64,000 nucleotides of DNA from Carya illinoinensis (lineage: Eukaryota > Streptophyta > Magnoliopsida > Fagales > Juglandaceae). The position numbers and the translations under genes are program-made. This document shows positions 33,745 through 45,680 of the stretch, piece by piece; within the stretch, counting starts at the first letter, position 1, and each line of letters opens with the position of its first letter. A model generated the notes under the pieces. That model ran no database searches. It worked only from the letters and a program-made list of their open reading frames with translations, and had not been told where the DNA came from. The stretch spans positions 22,067,001 to 22,131,000 of the forward strand of contig NC_056754.1 in the NCBI RefSeq assembly GCF_018687715.1, read 5' to 3'.

Positions 33745-33890
33745 TCGGAAGTCGGAATTCCGACTACCGATCGGAATTCCGACTACCGATCGGAATTCGG
33801 AATTCCGACTGGAGTCGGAATTCGGAATTCCGATTCCTACAAAAGTCGGAATCGGAAGTCGGGGTTCCGATTCCGACTTAGTCGGAATTG
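33745..33890. repeat. Right subterminal repeat array of the hAT element
   Basis: Repeated GTCGGAATTCCGACT and CGATCGGAATTC blocks mirror the left array. GGAATTCC palindromes recur at least four times in under 150 bp. Likely transposase binding sites. Confidence 0.85.
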
Positions 33891-34336
33891 GAGCACACCC
33901 CTAGCTCTACGCGGCCAACCAACTCGAGGACACAATCACATGAGACACTGGGAGATCCCACATCCTAATTATTAGGCATGACAAAATTCAACATCATTCC
34001 ATCCCACTCCCTATGAAGCATTCTTCTTCTTGTGTGATGTATATGGTAATGGTTCACAAAATGGTCTCGGGGAATTCTCCGTCCCGTACCATGATTAAAG
34101 ATTCACGCTACTAACTACTCACACAGAGACACCCCCCCTCCCGGACCCCACACACAAATACACAAGTATCAAGGGTTTCCCCATAGGGTCTCAATATTAG
34201 GTATTGTAAACAATTAAAACATTGAAAACAATGAAATTATTGAAAATTAGCAAGTAAATATAGATAAAAACATAATGGCTTAAATATTTATTTATGCTTG
34301 TACAATTGTTGGGGGGTGGCGGAGAGAAATTATAGA

Positions 34337-37300
34337 TAAAGGTGGGCAAAATTTCAGAGATTCCAATTTTGGCTGAATTCTAAAGGCTCCGACTCTGACA
34401 CAGATTGTTTGATTGAGCCATCACTCGAGTGTGTCTCGAGTAGACATTCATTTTTCTTGTGTTTTATTTATTTTTAAAATCACAAAACAACTAGATACAT
34501 ATGTTTTTCCTTTTCAATGTGTTTACAATTTGTAGATAATTTTTATAACATGTTAAATGATGGTTGTTTGTTAATTGGTTTAGATTATTTGCTCAAATTA
34601 TGGATGCTACACCATCTCGTCGTAATTCTCTACAAGTGGATGATGCACAGCCATTGGCGTCATCGGCACTTACTTCAAATTGTAGACTAAAATCTAGAAC
34701 AACTACCGCATGTGCAAGTAGTTAAGTCTCAATAGATCTAGAGGACATTGATATGCTTAATGGGGAGAAGCAATTCATGAATATTGAGGCCAACCCACCA
34801 GCACGACCTAATAAAAAAGGGTCATAGACATGGGAACATTTCACCAAAGTTCCCGTTGATCGTGAGAACCTACAGGTTCGATGCCACTATTATGGGCAAC
34901 TATGTAGTTGTCATTCAAAGAAGCAAGACATGTCAGTATTAATAAGACATCTTACGGGCTGCCAGCGGTATAAAATACACAAAGGGCTGGTAGCAACTGA
35001 TTAGACGAAACTGAGTTATGAGATTTCTACGACCATTGATAGCACTTTGATTAAGAAACTATCAATCTCTCAATACAGTGAGAAGATGTTAAGGGATGTT
35101 CTAATGAAAATGATTATCACTGATGAGATGTCTTTTACCACGGTTGACAAGGCAAACTTCCGTAAATATGTGCACACTTTAGAGCCACGATTTTCCATGT
35201 CTTCACGGTATACTATAATGCGAGATTGTTTGAGGAGGCATGCCAAAAAGAAGATAGCAATAAAGGAAATATTTGTAGCTAATAGCCAAACAGTATCATT
35301 TACGACCAATACATGGCCTTCATATAGAATGTGGACTACATATGTATCATAACTCACTTTATTGACAATGAGTGGATGTTACAGAAGCTGATTATCGGCT
35401 TCAAAGAAATTGTTAATCACAAGAGTTCATCCATTGACAAGAAGATAAATGATTGATAAAGGATTGGGTGATCATAAAAGTGCTTTGTGTCATGGTTGAA
35501 CATGCCAGTGTGAATGACACTGTCATTGATTGGTTTAAGTGAAATACTACAGTAAATGAGGATATCATTCATGAGAACCAGTTTATTCATGTTCTATGTT
35601 TTGCCCATATCATCAACTTCATAGTTTCTGAGAAATTTAACAAGGTTGATGATTCTATTAATAAAGTCCATAACCTTGTGAGATATATGAGAGTTTCCCT
35701 CAACAGCTCTGCCAGTTTAAGGTAATAGTCAACAACTTGAGATCCTATCATTTAGTATGTTGCAACTGGACGTTTTGACTCGATAGAGTTCTACATACAT
35801 GATGTTGGATGTAGCATAAAAGTACCAAACAACGTTCAAGCGGATGAAAGTCGAGAATAAGGGCATGAGCTATGCTTTGTTGGAGTTAGTAGGGGAAAGA
35901 AGAGGGCTCGGTGTGCTGGACACAATTGATTGAGCTAATGTAAGGTATTTTGTTCAATTTTTGAAGTTATTTTATGATATAACTATGCAAATATCTGGGA
36001 CAAAATATCTTACCATGAACATGTACTTCGATGAGCTCTCGGGGCTTTATGACCGTTTGCAATAGAGTTGTGCTAACAGTATGGGTTTGTTGAATACAAT
36101 GGTTATGATGATGAAATACAAATATAATAAATATTGGGGAGATGTGAAGAAGATAAATAGATTATTAATTGTGGCTGCGATCCTTGACCCCCGATATAAG
36201 TTGGCGATTGTAGAAGATTGGATTTGGGACGTCCTCAGTGATGACACTGATCAATTTATTAGATCGCTTAAATGTGATATTGATGATTTATATAGTCATT
36301 GACCAACAATGACCAGTCTTCAATTGAAGGTGGTAGCTTCTCATGCCCGATTGACTCAACATCTTCCTGGGATGACATACATGCACAAAGTTCAAATTTA
36401 TTGTGGCTACAACAGTATCATCAAAACATGCATCGAGAAATATTATATAATGTAAGTCTGAGGTTAAGCGTTACTTTTTGGAAGATGTTGACAATCCTAG
36501 TAATACATTCTATATATTAACTTGGTGGAATGTGAATTTTGACAAATTTCAAGTCCTTTCCCAAATAGCCAAGGATGTACTAGCCATTCCTATTATTACT
36601 GTTGCATTTGAGTCAGCGTTTAGTAATAAAGGTTGTGTCTTGGATGCTTATTGGAGTTCATTGTCTTCTACCATCGTTAAGGCCCTTGTTTACCCATAGA
36701 ATTGGTCAAGTTCTAGATACCATTGATACCGAGAGCTATATGCTTGAATCAAGTAACTTTATGATTTTAAATGATTATTTATATAATTTTAACATTTTCA
36801 TAATTTAATTTATAACTTATATGATTTTGTAGACCTATGTATCCTATTTTATGTCATATATCACTTGATTGATGGTTTAGAAGTCTATAGTTAAATGATT
36901 AAAAAAAAGATAGTTCATCCTATCAATAAAACTTCATGCAAGAAAATTGGAAATTACTATCGAGTCATCGACTCAAATGCATGGACTGTCAAGACAGATG
37001 CAAGGGATTGTAGCTATTTCATATTTGAATGAAAATTTATGACATTTTTAATATTTTGGTGCTAGAAATTTAAATTTATTGTGATGTGTGGTTTTAAATT
37101 TAAATTTATCTTTTGTGATTTGTAGTTTGATTTAGTCATTATATTTAAATTTTAGCTTTTTAACTTAATTTTTTACAGTATTTTTTAGATTTTTTTAAAA
37201 TTAATTTTTTACATTATTTTATTTTTTTTATAATTTTTCTAAACACGAGTGGACCATTCTAAATTTCAGATTGGGCCTTGGATATTGGGTCGTAGGTTGA

Positions 37301-37464
37301 GGCCCAATCTGAGTAGGGCAACTGGGCAAGCCCGCATTTACTCTGATTGGAGCTCCAAATCCAAGCTCCAAACTTGGATCGAAGTTAGAGTAGATTTTGA
37401 ACTCTGACTCTAGTCGGAGTTTAGGTGGGCATTCTGACTCTGTCAGAGTCGAAACCCACCCTTA
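34337..37464 (+). mobile_element. Second hAT element in gypsy LTR 1, 3128 bp, decayed
   Basis: Termini are TAAAGGTGGGC (left) and, on the other strand, TAAGGGTGGGT (right). The flanking octamers ATTATAGA (34329-34336) and ATTACAAA (37465-37472) agree at six of eight bases, as expected of an old duplication. LTR 2 is uninterrupted at the matching place (about 46260-46280). Subterminal blocks of the ACTCTGACTC/GAGTCAGAG kind lie near both ends. The internal transposase (34600-36760) is full of stops. Confidence 0.85.
34600..36760 (+). pseudogene. hAT transposase pseudogene, relative of the 30698-33046 gene
   Basis: It starts MDATPSRRNSLQVDD and runs through a BED finger region (WEHFTKVPVD, SKKQDMSVLIRHLTGCQRYK; the first Cys pair is now CHYYG), then ISQYSEKMLRDVLMKMI, FTTNTWPS, a FIHVLCFAHIINF-like block, KYNKYWGDVKKINRLLIVAAILDPRYKLAI and the dimerisation motif KDVLAIPIITVAFESAFSNKG. 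Each block aligns in order with the intact transposase. In-frame stops occur at about 34722, 34826 and 35002, and frames shift repeatedly. Confidence 0.88.
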
Positions 37465-38392
37465 ATTACAAAAAGAATGTAATGCCTCTTAGACAAAACA
37501 TTCACTCCACATTAGTCAGCACTATATTAGAAGCTAACCCACCTTTCTACGCCGGAAGTTCTCTCATTTTCTCTCTGCTCCTTGCCTCCTACAACAGTTG
37601 TCTTCACAAGCTCTTTAGTGAATAAGCTCTCAAAAGTGAGATCTTGTCCCACGTCTAGGTCTTTTAAATAGTGTAAGATTATCATATGTTCTTTCTAGCG
37701 TATATTTGACTTCAGGTATGTTTGGATAGGACTCATGTACCTTTGTCTTTTCATACTATAGGATGATAGAGATAGATGGCCAAGGCATGGTCTACACACC
37801 CATACGACTTGTCAACTCCTTAATCCTTCCTTGAAAGAGGGTTCTCCACATGCCATTGGACCATACTACTAAGTCCTGACATCACGACATGACTTGCCAT
37901 GTCTTCACATTGCTTTATAGACCCACTTTAAATGTGACTTTTCAGATGGAGTGTGGGATTCTACACATGACACTAACACCTTTATGAGCTCTTCTATGTT
38001 ATCTTAGAAATTTCCCACATCTGCATTGGTATGTCTTTAACTGTTGCTCATCCTAGGCGAGTAATCATATCTTTCCTTGGGCGAGTGATCTTATCACCTT
38101 GGATAGGTAAATCTTCATCCGAGTTCACCAACCACTTCAGCTCATCGTTCTCGCTCTCACAGTAGGTGACTTTTCTAGCTTGCCTACTATGATCAAGACA
38201 CTCATTTCCACCTCATTATGGGACATGTTAGTCATGCCTTTTACAAGGTGCTAGCTCACCCAGATGTTGGACTCACTAGACTCTGCATCTCCCACTGTAA
38301 ATTTCGTAAACCACTGAAACTGTTCTCATGTTTAACTTCCACTCAACTCTAAGAATGGTCTGTCCCCTTTCGCATTAGGCAGTGCCCTCACA

Positions 38393-39650
38393 TCCTCCCC
38401 CCTTCTAAAGAACTTCATCCTTAAAATTCAGTGAATGCTCTCCCTTGTTTGGCCCTCGAAGTTCAAACGAGGGACCTAGCGATGCCTCTACTTGCCTTTG
38501 AGTGTAGATAGGGCTTTCCCTCAATTGCATCAGGAAGTTGACCTTCATTAGAGGTTGATACAAATAGTATCAGCACTCCCCAAGGCGAGGTACTGGTTCT
38601 AATGATTGCTTTTTCCAATAAATCCTACAATTAGTTCTTCAATTCCTTTAACTCCGTTGGAGCCATCCTATATGTTGCCTTATTAACTAGAATAGTCCTT
38701 GATTCTAAATTGATTGCGAACTCAATGTCCCTAGTAGTGGGCATCCTTAGTAATTCCCTAAAAACTTTCGGGAACTCTCTTACAACTAGTATGTCCTCCA
38801 TTTCCTTATGCATCCCTTTCCTTGATGTCAATTGTACTAGGTAGGCCTTAGTCCCTTTTATCAACTATATCTTAGCCAGAAGTGAGGTGATAACTTATGG
38901 TAGGGGGCACAATTTACTTCCTTTAAATATCCTAGCCTCTATTGTGTTTCTCTATTCGTTCTACCACTGACTCCCTAGTTCATTAGTTGCATTTGAAGGC
39001 CAGCCACCCTAACTAATGTGGAAGATGCAAATGGTTGGGAGTTTCCAAGTTGAATAAGGTGCTTGTGTAAACTTGCAACACTCTAACTCTTCCTATGATA
39101 ATTATCACTACTTACGATATGCAAAGGGCTCCTATGAAGAAAGTTTAACTAAGGCGAGTAATATTCTTATACCTATGATAACTTCAACTTCCTGCACATG
39201 TTTGGCATCCTCATCAAACTCTCATGGGGTAAGTGCATATACCGTAACTTGCACAGGCTGCCTTAGGCCTCCACATCCTCTTCCTGGCATTGCTCGTTGC
39301 ATTAGGGGTGCATTGGGACAATCTTGAACGTAATGTCCCATTTGTCCATATCTATAGCACACATTTTGGGCGTGTTGACAGTCCCCTTCATGAGTTCTAT
39401 GGCAAACGTTACATATTGGCATCCTTCCGCCCGCTCGTGAACTTGGAACGATAAATGATCCTTTTTGTAGAGCTCTTGGACTGCTCCCTTCTCCTGCTAC
39501 CATACGTTTCTTTAGATTTAGAGATACAACCAATGATTTTCACTGATCTCGCTCGGCTATGGATGCCTTATGGACTAGTTTTTGAAAATCTGCAATCTCT
39601 AAATAGGCTACTTGTGTCCTAATGTGGATTTGCAACCTGTCCTATAATTG
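38393..39650 (-). pseudogene. Ty3/gypsy internal fragment A: Gag zinc knuckle and RT start
   Basis: Read on the minus strand: AYLEIADFQKLVHKASIAERD (Gag, near 39610-39545), then CNVCHRTHEGDCQHAQNVC and the CCHC knuckle CYRYGQMGHYVQDC (39420-39310), then PVQVTVYALTP. After damaged sequence comes the RT entry region VVREFPKVFRELLRMP, EFAINLESRTILVNKATYRM and APTELKEL (38790 to 38631). The sequence then jumps straight to the polypurine tract and LTR 1. Most of RT, all RNase H and all integrase are deleted. Confidence 0.8.
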
Positions 39651-40544
39651 CTCCACCCTGTGGTCTACCAATTCCTTAGTTCTCCTTTGAACGAGGATCC
39701 TCTAGTGGTGTTGGACCATATTTTTGAGTCCTGAAGACATGACTTGTTGCGCCTTCACCTTTAATTGTAGAGTTATTCCAAATGTGACCTTTCAAATGGA
39801 GTGTGCGATTATGCACTTGTTGCTGACAATTCTCCGAACTCTTTTATGTTATCTTGAAAAGGTTTCATGACTGGTTGAGTCAATTGTTGTACGTAGTGAC
39901 CATATTGGTGCAGTTTTTGAACAAAATTGATGTCGACTGATGGAGGAAATTTGCATGGAAGAACCAACTAGACCGGCCGATTGGGAGGAAAAATACTGGC
40001 CGTACTGACTTTTATGATTCTTGGTCCCCCTAGTGGTGAGGTTTGTCTTAGAGAGAGGAAGCATTGCAGTTTGAGAGAGGAGAGAGAGAATGAGAGAACT
40101 AGGAGAAGAAGATGGGAGGGGAAGAAGACAAGCTCAAATCAAAACGACGCTGTTTGGTTTAAAATCAAATGGCGTCGTTTCATTTATATATATTTTTAAT
40201 ATGTTACGTATAAAATGACGTAGTTTCTTTCACTTATATATATATATATATATTATTTTTTGTATATGTTAGGTCTCGCTGTTTTATTTAAACTTAAGTG
40301 GAACAACGTCATTTTAACTACAACCCTAATCTCTCCTGCTCCTTATTCTCGCCCTCAGGAGAGATGAATTTTGTTGCTCGTATGCCGTGGCTGAGTTCCT
40401 TATCTCTACCTCACTCTAGGACATGTCAAACTGGTTCCCATGTGGTGCCTGCTCACGCAGATGTTGGACTAGCTATACTTGATGTCTCCCACTGTTGGCT
40501 CCACAAATGGTTTATCCTCTTTGGTGTTAGGTTGGACCCTTACA
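39650..40544 (-). repeat. Ty3/gypsy LTR fragment between the two internal regions
   Basis: It is collinear with LTR 1 and LTR 2 from about TCTACCAATTCCTTAG (near 39662) to the LTR end ACCCTTACA at 40544, followed by TCCTCACCTCG. It lacks the first 1.6 kb or so of the LTR. A segment of about 440 bp (39885-40325), with GAGAGA runs and AAACGACGCTGTTT-type motifs, has no match in the other LTR copies and is a separate insertion or replacement. It serves as 3' LTR of the fragment B element. Confidence 0.7.
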
Positions 40545-43500
40545 TCCTCACCTCGTTATAAATAATTTCGTCTTTTAAATTGCATGAGGGATCTCCCTTA
40601 TCTGGTCCTCTCAAGGGAGATGAGTGCAGACGGGGGGACCCGTCAATGACTTCAGTAGCTTCTGACCAGAGATGGGGCTTCCTTTTAATTGGATCAACAA
40701 TCTGTCCTTCATCATTTGAGGTGAAGACATGAGATGATTCCTCATGTCTCCTCCATCTTCTTCTTCACCCTTGCCTTCATCTTGCTCGTCACATTCTGGC
40801 ACTGCTCATTTCCCTTCTTTTCATGTTAGACTAGCGCCAACGTGATCTAACATTTCAGATATTAGACCCCTGGCCCTCCAAGCACTCTCCTTGTCACAAT
40901 GGCATTCTTAACCGTCATTGTGAGTTTTCTATTCTCTCCTTCTTATGCCATTATTCTATTAATCGTCGCATGATTTCCAGAGGCATGGCTCCCTTCCTGG
41001 CAATTCCTTTTTCCTACACCATTTCATCTTCCTAAGGTTCACAATTTTGATTTGAGGTTTGGGGAGAATGACAGTCAAATTATAGACTTGTTCGTTCTCG
41101 TGCTTTGTCTATAATGCCCATACATTGTGCATTACAGCTCATAATTAAGCTTGAATAAATATGGGAACTACTCCTATGTAATCTGCTTGCTTTTCTATGT
41201 AAAATTTTCCTATTGCACCTTTACCAATGGTACAATCTTAGACCTCAATTTTTTCTTCATTTTGTCCACAAATCTTATAAGCCTTTCTTCGTACATAAGA
41301 TTTAGTTGTAATTGAACCAGATTTGATTCAATTACTCAAGGCTTTTGGTTCCCGAAACTTCCCCTAAGTGATTAGACGTGAAACATGTTGTGAATACCTT
41401 CGTATTCCATTGGCAACCATACTTGATACACTATTGAGCCAACCCTCTCCACCACTTTATAATGTCTAATATATCTTGGGCTCAACTTCCCTTTTAGCCT
41501 GAATCTCTTAACACATTTCATTGGGGATACCTTAAGATACACCGAATTGTCTTCCTCAAAAGCTAGTTCTCTCCTTATAATGTTAGCGTAACTCTTCTGT
41601 CTACTTTGGACAGTAACCATCATTTCTTGTATGAGCTTGACTTGTTCCATCATCTCTTGGACTATATCAAGTCCAAATAATTGTGTCTCTCCTGCTTCTG
41701 CCCAACAAATAAGCGACCTACACTTTTGCCTACAAAATGCCTCACAAGGGGCCATCTGGATAGTCTCATGATAACTATTTTTGTATTCAAACTCAATATG
41801 GGGAATATGTTACTCCCAGGGTCCATTGAAATCCAATATACAAGTGCTTAGCATGTCCTCAAAAATCTGGATGGTCTTTTTCGATTGTCCATCCATCTAC
41901 GGGTGATAGGCAATGCTAAAATTCAATTTTGTGCCCATTGCCCTTTGTATACTTCTAAACAAATGAGATGTAAACTTAGGGTCTCTATTTGATACTATGG
42001 TCTTAGGAACTCCATGTAGTCTCATTACTTCTCTTATATATGGTTGGGTGAGCTTGTTCGTCATATCTGTCGTAGTGATCATTAGGAAGTGAACACTTTT
42101 AATTAACTGATCGATCACTACCCATTTAGCATCCTACCCGTAGGAGTTTAGGGTAATCCTACAACGAAGTCTATAGCGATATCTTCCAATTTCCATTCGA
42201 GAATGGGTAAAGGTTACAGGTTTTCCTGCTGGTCACTGGTACTCACGCCGTTACCCTTCTACACGTATGACATCTCTTGATAAACTAAACGATGTCCTTC
42301 TTCATTCTTTCACATTAGTATCATTTCTTGAGATTTCAGTACATCTTTATCCCACCTAGATGCATGGCGTAAGCCGTTGATGGGCTTGTGACAAAGTCCC
42401 TCCCATGACCTCCAGGTTGTTTGGGCTTGCCTTACGTCTTTCGAACAACAAGATCTCATCTTCATTTAAGCTAAATTGGACGAGTCCTTCGCCTCTACAA
42501 TTTTTCATCGGATCTCTTATAGCTTCTGATCCTTCTTCTGTTGCTCTTGCAATTCCTCGAACCAATTTATTCTCAACTATTGTAGAGTGGCAAGAATCTC
42601 CTTTGGTGATTTGTTCTTTACCAATAAGAACCTCATGTCTTCTAACAGCGAATCCACCTTCAAAGTCACTCACTTGCCCTTGATCTTTGGTTTATGGCTC
42701 AGGGAATCGATAACCGAGTTAGCCTTACTCAGGTGGTATTTAATCTCACATTGGTAATTACTGATAGTCTCCAACCATTTCTGCTGTCTCATGTTAAGAT
42801 TCTTTTAGGTAAACATGTGTTTCAAGCTCTGGTAATCTGTGTATGCTTCGCACTATTCTCCATATAGGTAGTGTTGCCATATCTTCAAGGCAAATACCAC
42901 TATTACTAATTCCATGTCATGGGTGGGATAATTCTTTTCATAGTCCTTAAATTGTCTAGATGCATAGGCAATCACCTTACCTTCTTGCATTAGAACACAT
43001 ATAAACCATACTTTGACACGTCTCTAAATACTACGAATGACTTATGCGGTTCTCGTAGTGCGAAAACAGGGGCTATGGTTAATCGTCTTTTTAGTTTCTT
43101 GAAGCTTCACTCACACCAATCAATCTAGACGAACTTAACGTCCTTCTTGGTAAACACTATGAGAGGGCTTGATAACTTAGAAAATTCCTCCACGAATCTA
43201 CAATAATAATCAGTTAACCCTAAAAAACTCCCTATCTCCTATATGGTGGTAGGTTGTTTCCAGTCCATTATTGCCTTCACCTTGCTAGAGTCCACCATGA
43301 TTCCTTCCCCAATCACCATGTGACCTAAAAATCTTACTTCTTCTCACCAAAACCCAAAATTACTAAGCTTGGTGTATAGTTGATGATCTTGAAGGGTCCT
43401 TAACACTATTCTCAAGTGATCCTCATGCTACTTAGCATTTCAGAAGTATATCAGGATGTCATCTATGAATGCCACCATAAATAAATCTAAGAATGGTCAA

Positions 43501-44936
43501 ACACTCTATTCATAAGGTCCATAAAAGCTTCCAGGGTGTTTGCCAATCCAAAAGCATTACAATGAACTCGTAGTGATCGCACATGGATTGAAAGGCTATC
43601 TTAGACATGTTGCATTCCTTAGTCCTTAGTTGATGGTACCCCTACCTAAGATTAATTTTGGAAAAGATCGTTGCATCTTGCAGTTGATCAAATAGATCAT
43701 CAATTTTATGTAGTGGGTACCTATTCTTAATGGTCATCTTGTTCAACTCTTGATAATCGATACACATCTTAAGGATTCCATCTTTATTCTTCACAAATAG
43801 TATTGGCACTCCCTAAGGTGAGGTACTTGGTCTAATGAATCCCTTTACCAATAACTCTTGTAGTTTACTCTTTAGTTCCTTCAACTCTGTTAGGGCCATC
43901 CTATAGGATGCCCTATGAACTAGAATAGTTTTGAGTTCCAAATTGATTGTAAACTCTATTTCCTTGGTAAGGGGCATTCCTTGCAATTCCTCGATGACTC
44001 TAAGAAATTCTCTTACTACTGGTATGTCCTCCACTTCCTTATACACTGATTTTCTCTAGGTCAAGTATACTAGATAAGCCTTAGCTCTTTTTGCCAATTC
44101 CTTCTTAGCCTGCTACTTGCGTTCCAATGTGGGATTGCAATCCATTCTAGAGTTGTTCCGCCCTTTTGGCTTTCGTAGAAATAAGACGAGGAGGGAAAAC
44201 ATTCCTAATTTTATAAATCTGGAAGCGTATTGTTCCACCATCATATCCCTTGGGCCAAATTAGCAAAATCTTTAGATCTCTATTTCCTTATAATATCTGG
44301 GAAATAATAGTCATTAAGTTCTTTCTTGAACCTTTCCCAATAGATCCTTCCTATTGCTCCTAGTTCCATAATAAGGAGTTGACTTTAGGTATTCCACCAT
44401 AAAGCTGCTTCCCCCTAGAGTAGATAAGAGAAGATAGCTCGCATATAACACCTTTTGGTTCTCAGCACATTCACACACTTCAAAACTCCCCTATATGTTG
44501 GATATCTACCTTTGTGCTTTGACAGGTTGTTTATGAAGAATCCTGGGTAATGATGAGCCAAAAAGTGCTTGTATGTACATCTCCTTCCCTTTTCTCTGGG
44601 AGTTCCTACCCACTAGACTTGCATATGATAGAACACATCTCATATTGTTGTCCCACGTCCGATATCTGATTTAGTGCTTTAGCTAGCACTTCATCTCTTC
44701 CCCTGTCAGGCAATCCTTGCTCAAGACCACTCGACGTTCGCGCTCCTCGTGTAGCTATTGGTCGTATCATCATTAAATCTCGCCACATAACCTAAGCCTA
44801 TTAAGTACTATGTCACCTCACCATCCTAGGCATAGATCAGGCTAAATGCTAGAATGTTCATCCTATCATGCTATATCACTCCTATTTTTTGGTATGGTCC
44901 TATACCTCTAAGAGTTGCCTATAAACGCATAAAAGC
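40545..44936 (-). pseudogene. Ty3/gypsy internal fragment B: Gag, RT and integrase, degenerate
   Basis: Read on the minus strand: Gag traces (GEAALWWNT near 44410, RIYWERFKKELNDYYFP near 44340-44295), then RT ([54 protein letters not shown] at about 43750-43690, GYHQLR) and integrase (HFLMITTTDMT, LHGVPKTIVSNRDPKFTSH near 42035-41960, then CRSLICWAEAGE and RQKSYANIIRRELAFE near 41720-41560, KGKLSPRYIRHY, GIHNMFHV). The domain order RT then integrase and the ending place it with the Tekay/Del-type chromoviruses (inference). Stops are frequent. Protease and chromodomain are not recognisable. Confidence 0.85.
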
Positions 44937-44953
44937 ATAGTTCTAATACCAAG
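44937..44953 (-). other. Ty3/gypsy primer binding site
   Basis: On the minus strand the sequence right after LTR 2 reads TTGGTATTAGAACT. TGGTAT.AGA matches the initiator Met-tRNA primer site with a mutated base. This fixes the LTR/internal border at 44954/44955. Confidence 0.65.
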
Positions 44954-45624
44954 TTGTGGTGCCCTATCCCTCATGAAAAACTATGTGAGGTTCCGTTGTG
45001 CCTAGGATGCTGGCCAATTGGTCAACACCCAAAGGATTCGTTAGGAGTGTAGCAACCTTGAGGGAAGTACACATGTATGAAACTCGTTTTAAGATAACAC
45101 AGTGGAAATATAAATAAAATACGTTGTTGTAACAACATAAGCATGTATGTGCCAGAAACTAAACTTCATGAAAATAGGGGCTTCTTGCCCTTTATAACTT
45201 CAAAACATTACATCATTCAAGACACAGAGTTAGCTGCCATAGGTGGTCGACTAAGTTATAAATTAGCACACGGCTTAGTTATGAACATCCTACGAAAGGA
45301 ATAGGGTAACTACAGTGAACACTGGTGCTAAAACGGGTCTTAGTCTCCTTGGTTAGGACTTGGGCGGGATTGACTCCTCTTCTTTGGACGTCATTCCAAG
45401 GTCTGGACCTGCATCAAAGTCTATGGTGTCAAGAACAAAACTATAGGTAGGTTAGGCAACTATGACAAGACTATTAATGAAACACAATGCTATCAAAGAT
45501 GCAATAAAAATATTTCATGTAAATACTAAAAGAATACATAGGTGCATGGGAGGTACCACCCTCTGTCCTTGAAGCTACTTTCATTCCTCAAAACTTGGCT
45601 AGGAATCACCCTCTTGGTGAAAAC

Positions 45625-45637
<13 letters not shown>

Positions 45638-45677
<40 letters not shown>
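45638..45677. repeat. (AT)n microsatellite
   Basis: About 20 AT units after an ACAT run inside gypsy LTR 2. LTR 1 lacks the expansion. Confidence 0.95.

Positions 45678-45680
<3 letters not shown>

Larger units (their letters stand above)
28593..33903 (+). mobile_element. hAT transposon, 5311 bp, structurally complete, possibly autonomous
   Basis: The perfect 8-bp duplication GCTCTACG flanks it (28585-28592 and 33904-33911). Termini are TAGGGGTGTTC (left) and, on the other strand, TAGGGGTGTGC (right), one mismatch in eleven. Dense subterminal repeats of ATTCCGAC/GTCGGAAT lie inside both ends. A long open transposase frame occupies 30698-33046. LTR 2 of the gypsy complex shows the uninterrupted target near 45880 (TGCTACTCTACTTGACCGC), confirming the boundaries. 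All parts needed for cut-and-paste movement seem present. Whether it is transcribed or moves cannot be told from one sequence. Confidence 0.95.
27637..38392 (-). repeat. Ty3/gypsy LTR 1 (about 2.3 kb), interrupted by two hAT elements
   Basis: The LTR is in three blocks: 27637-28592, 33904-34336 and 37465-38392. Each block is collinear with LTR 2 (44955-47461), for example CCTGTTCCTCATGAAG against CCTATCCCTCATGAAA at the left end. The right end reads GCCCTCACA, followed by TCCTCCCCCCTTCTAAAG; on the minus strand this is an AAGGGGGGAGGA polypurine tract running into a TGTGAGGG LTR start. It is thus the 3' LTR of a minus-strand element. Divergence from LTR 2 is substantial, so it is old. Confidence 0.85.
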
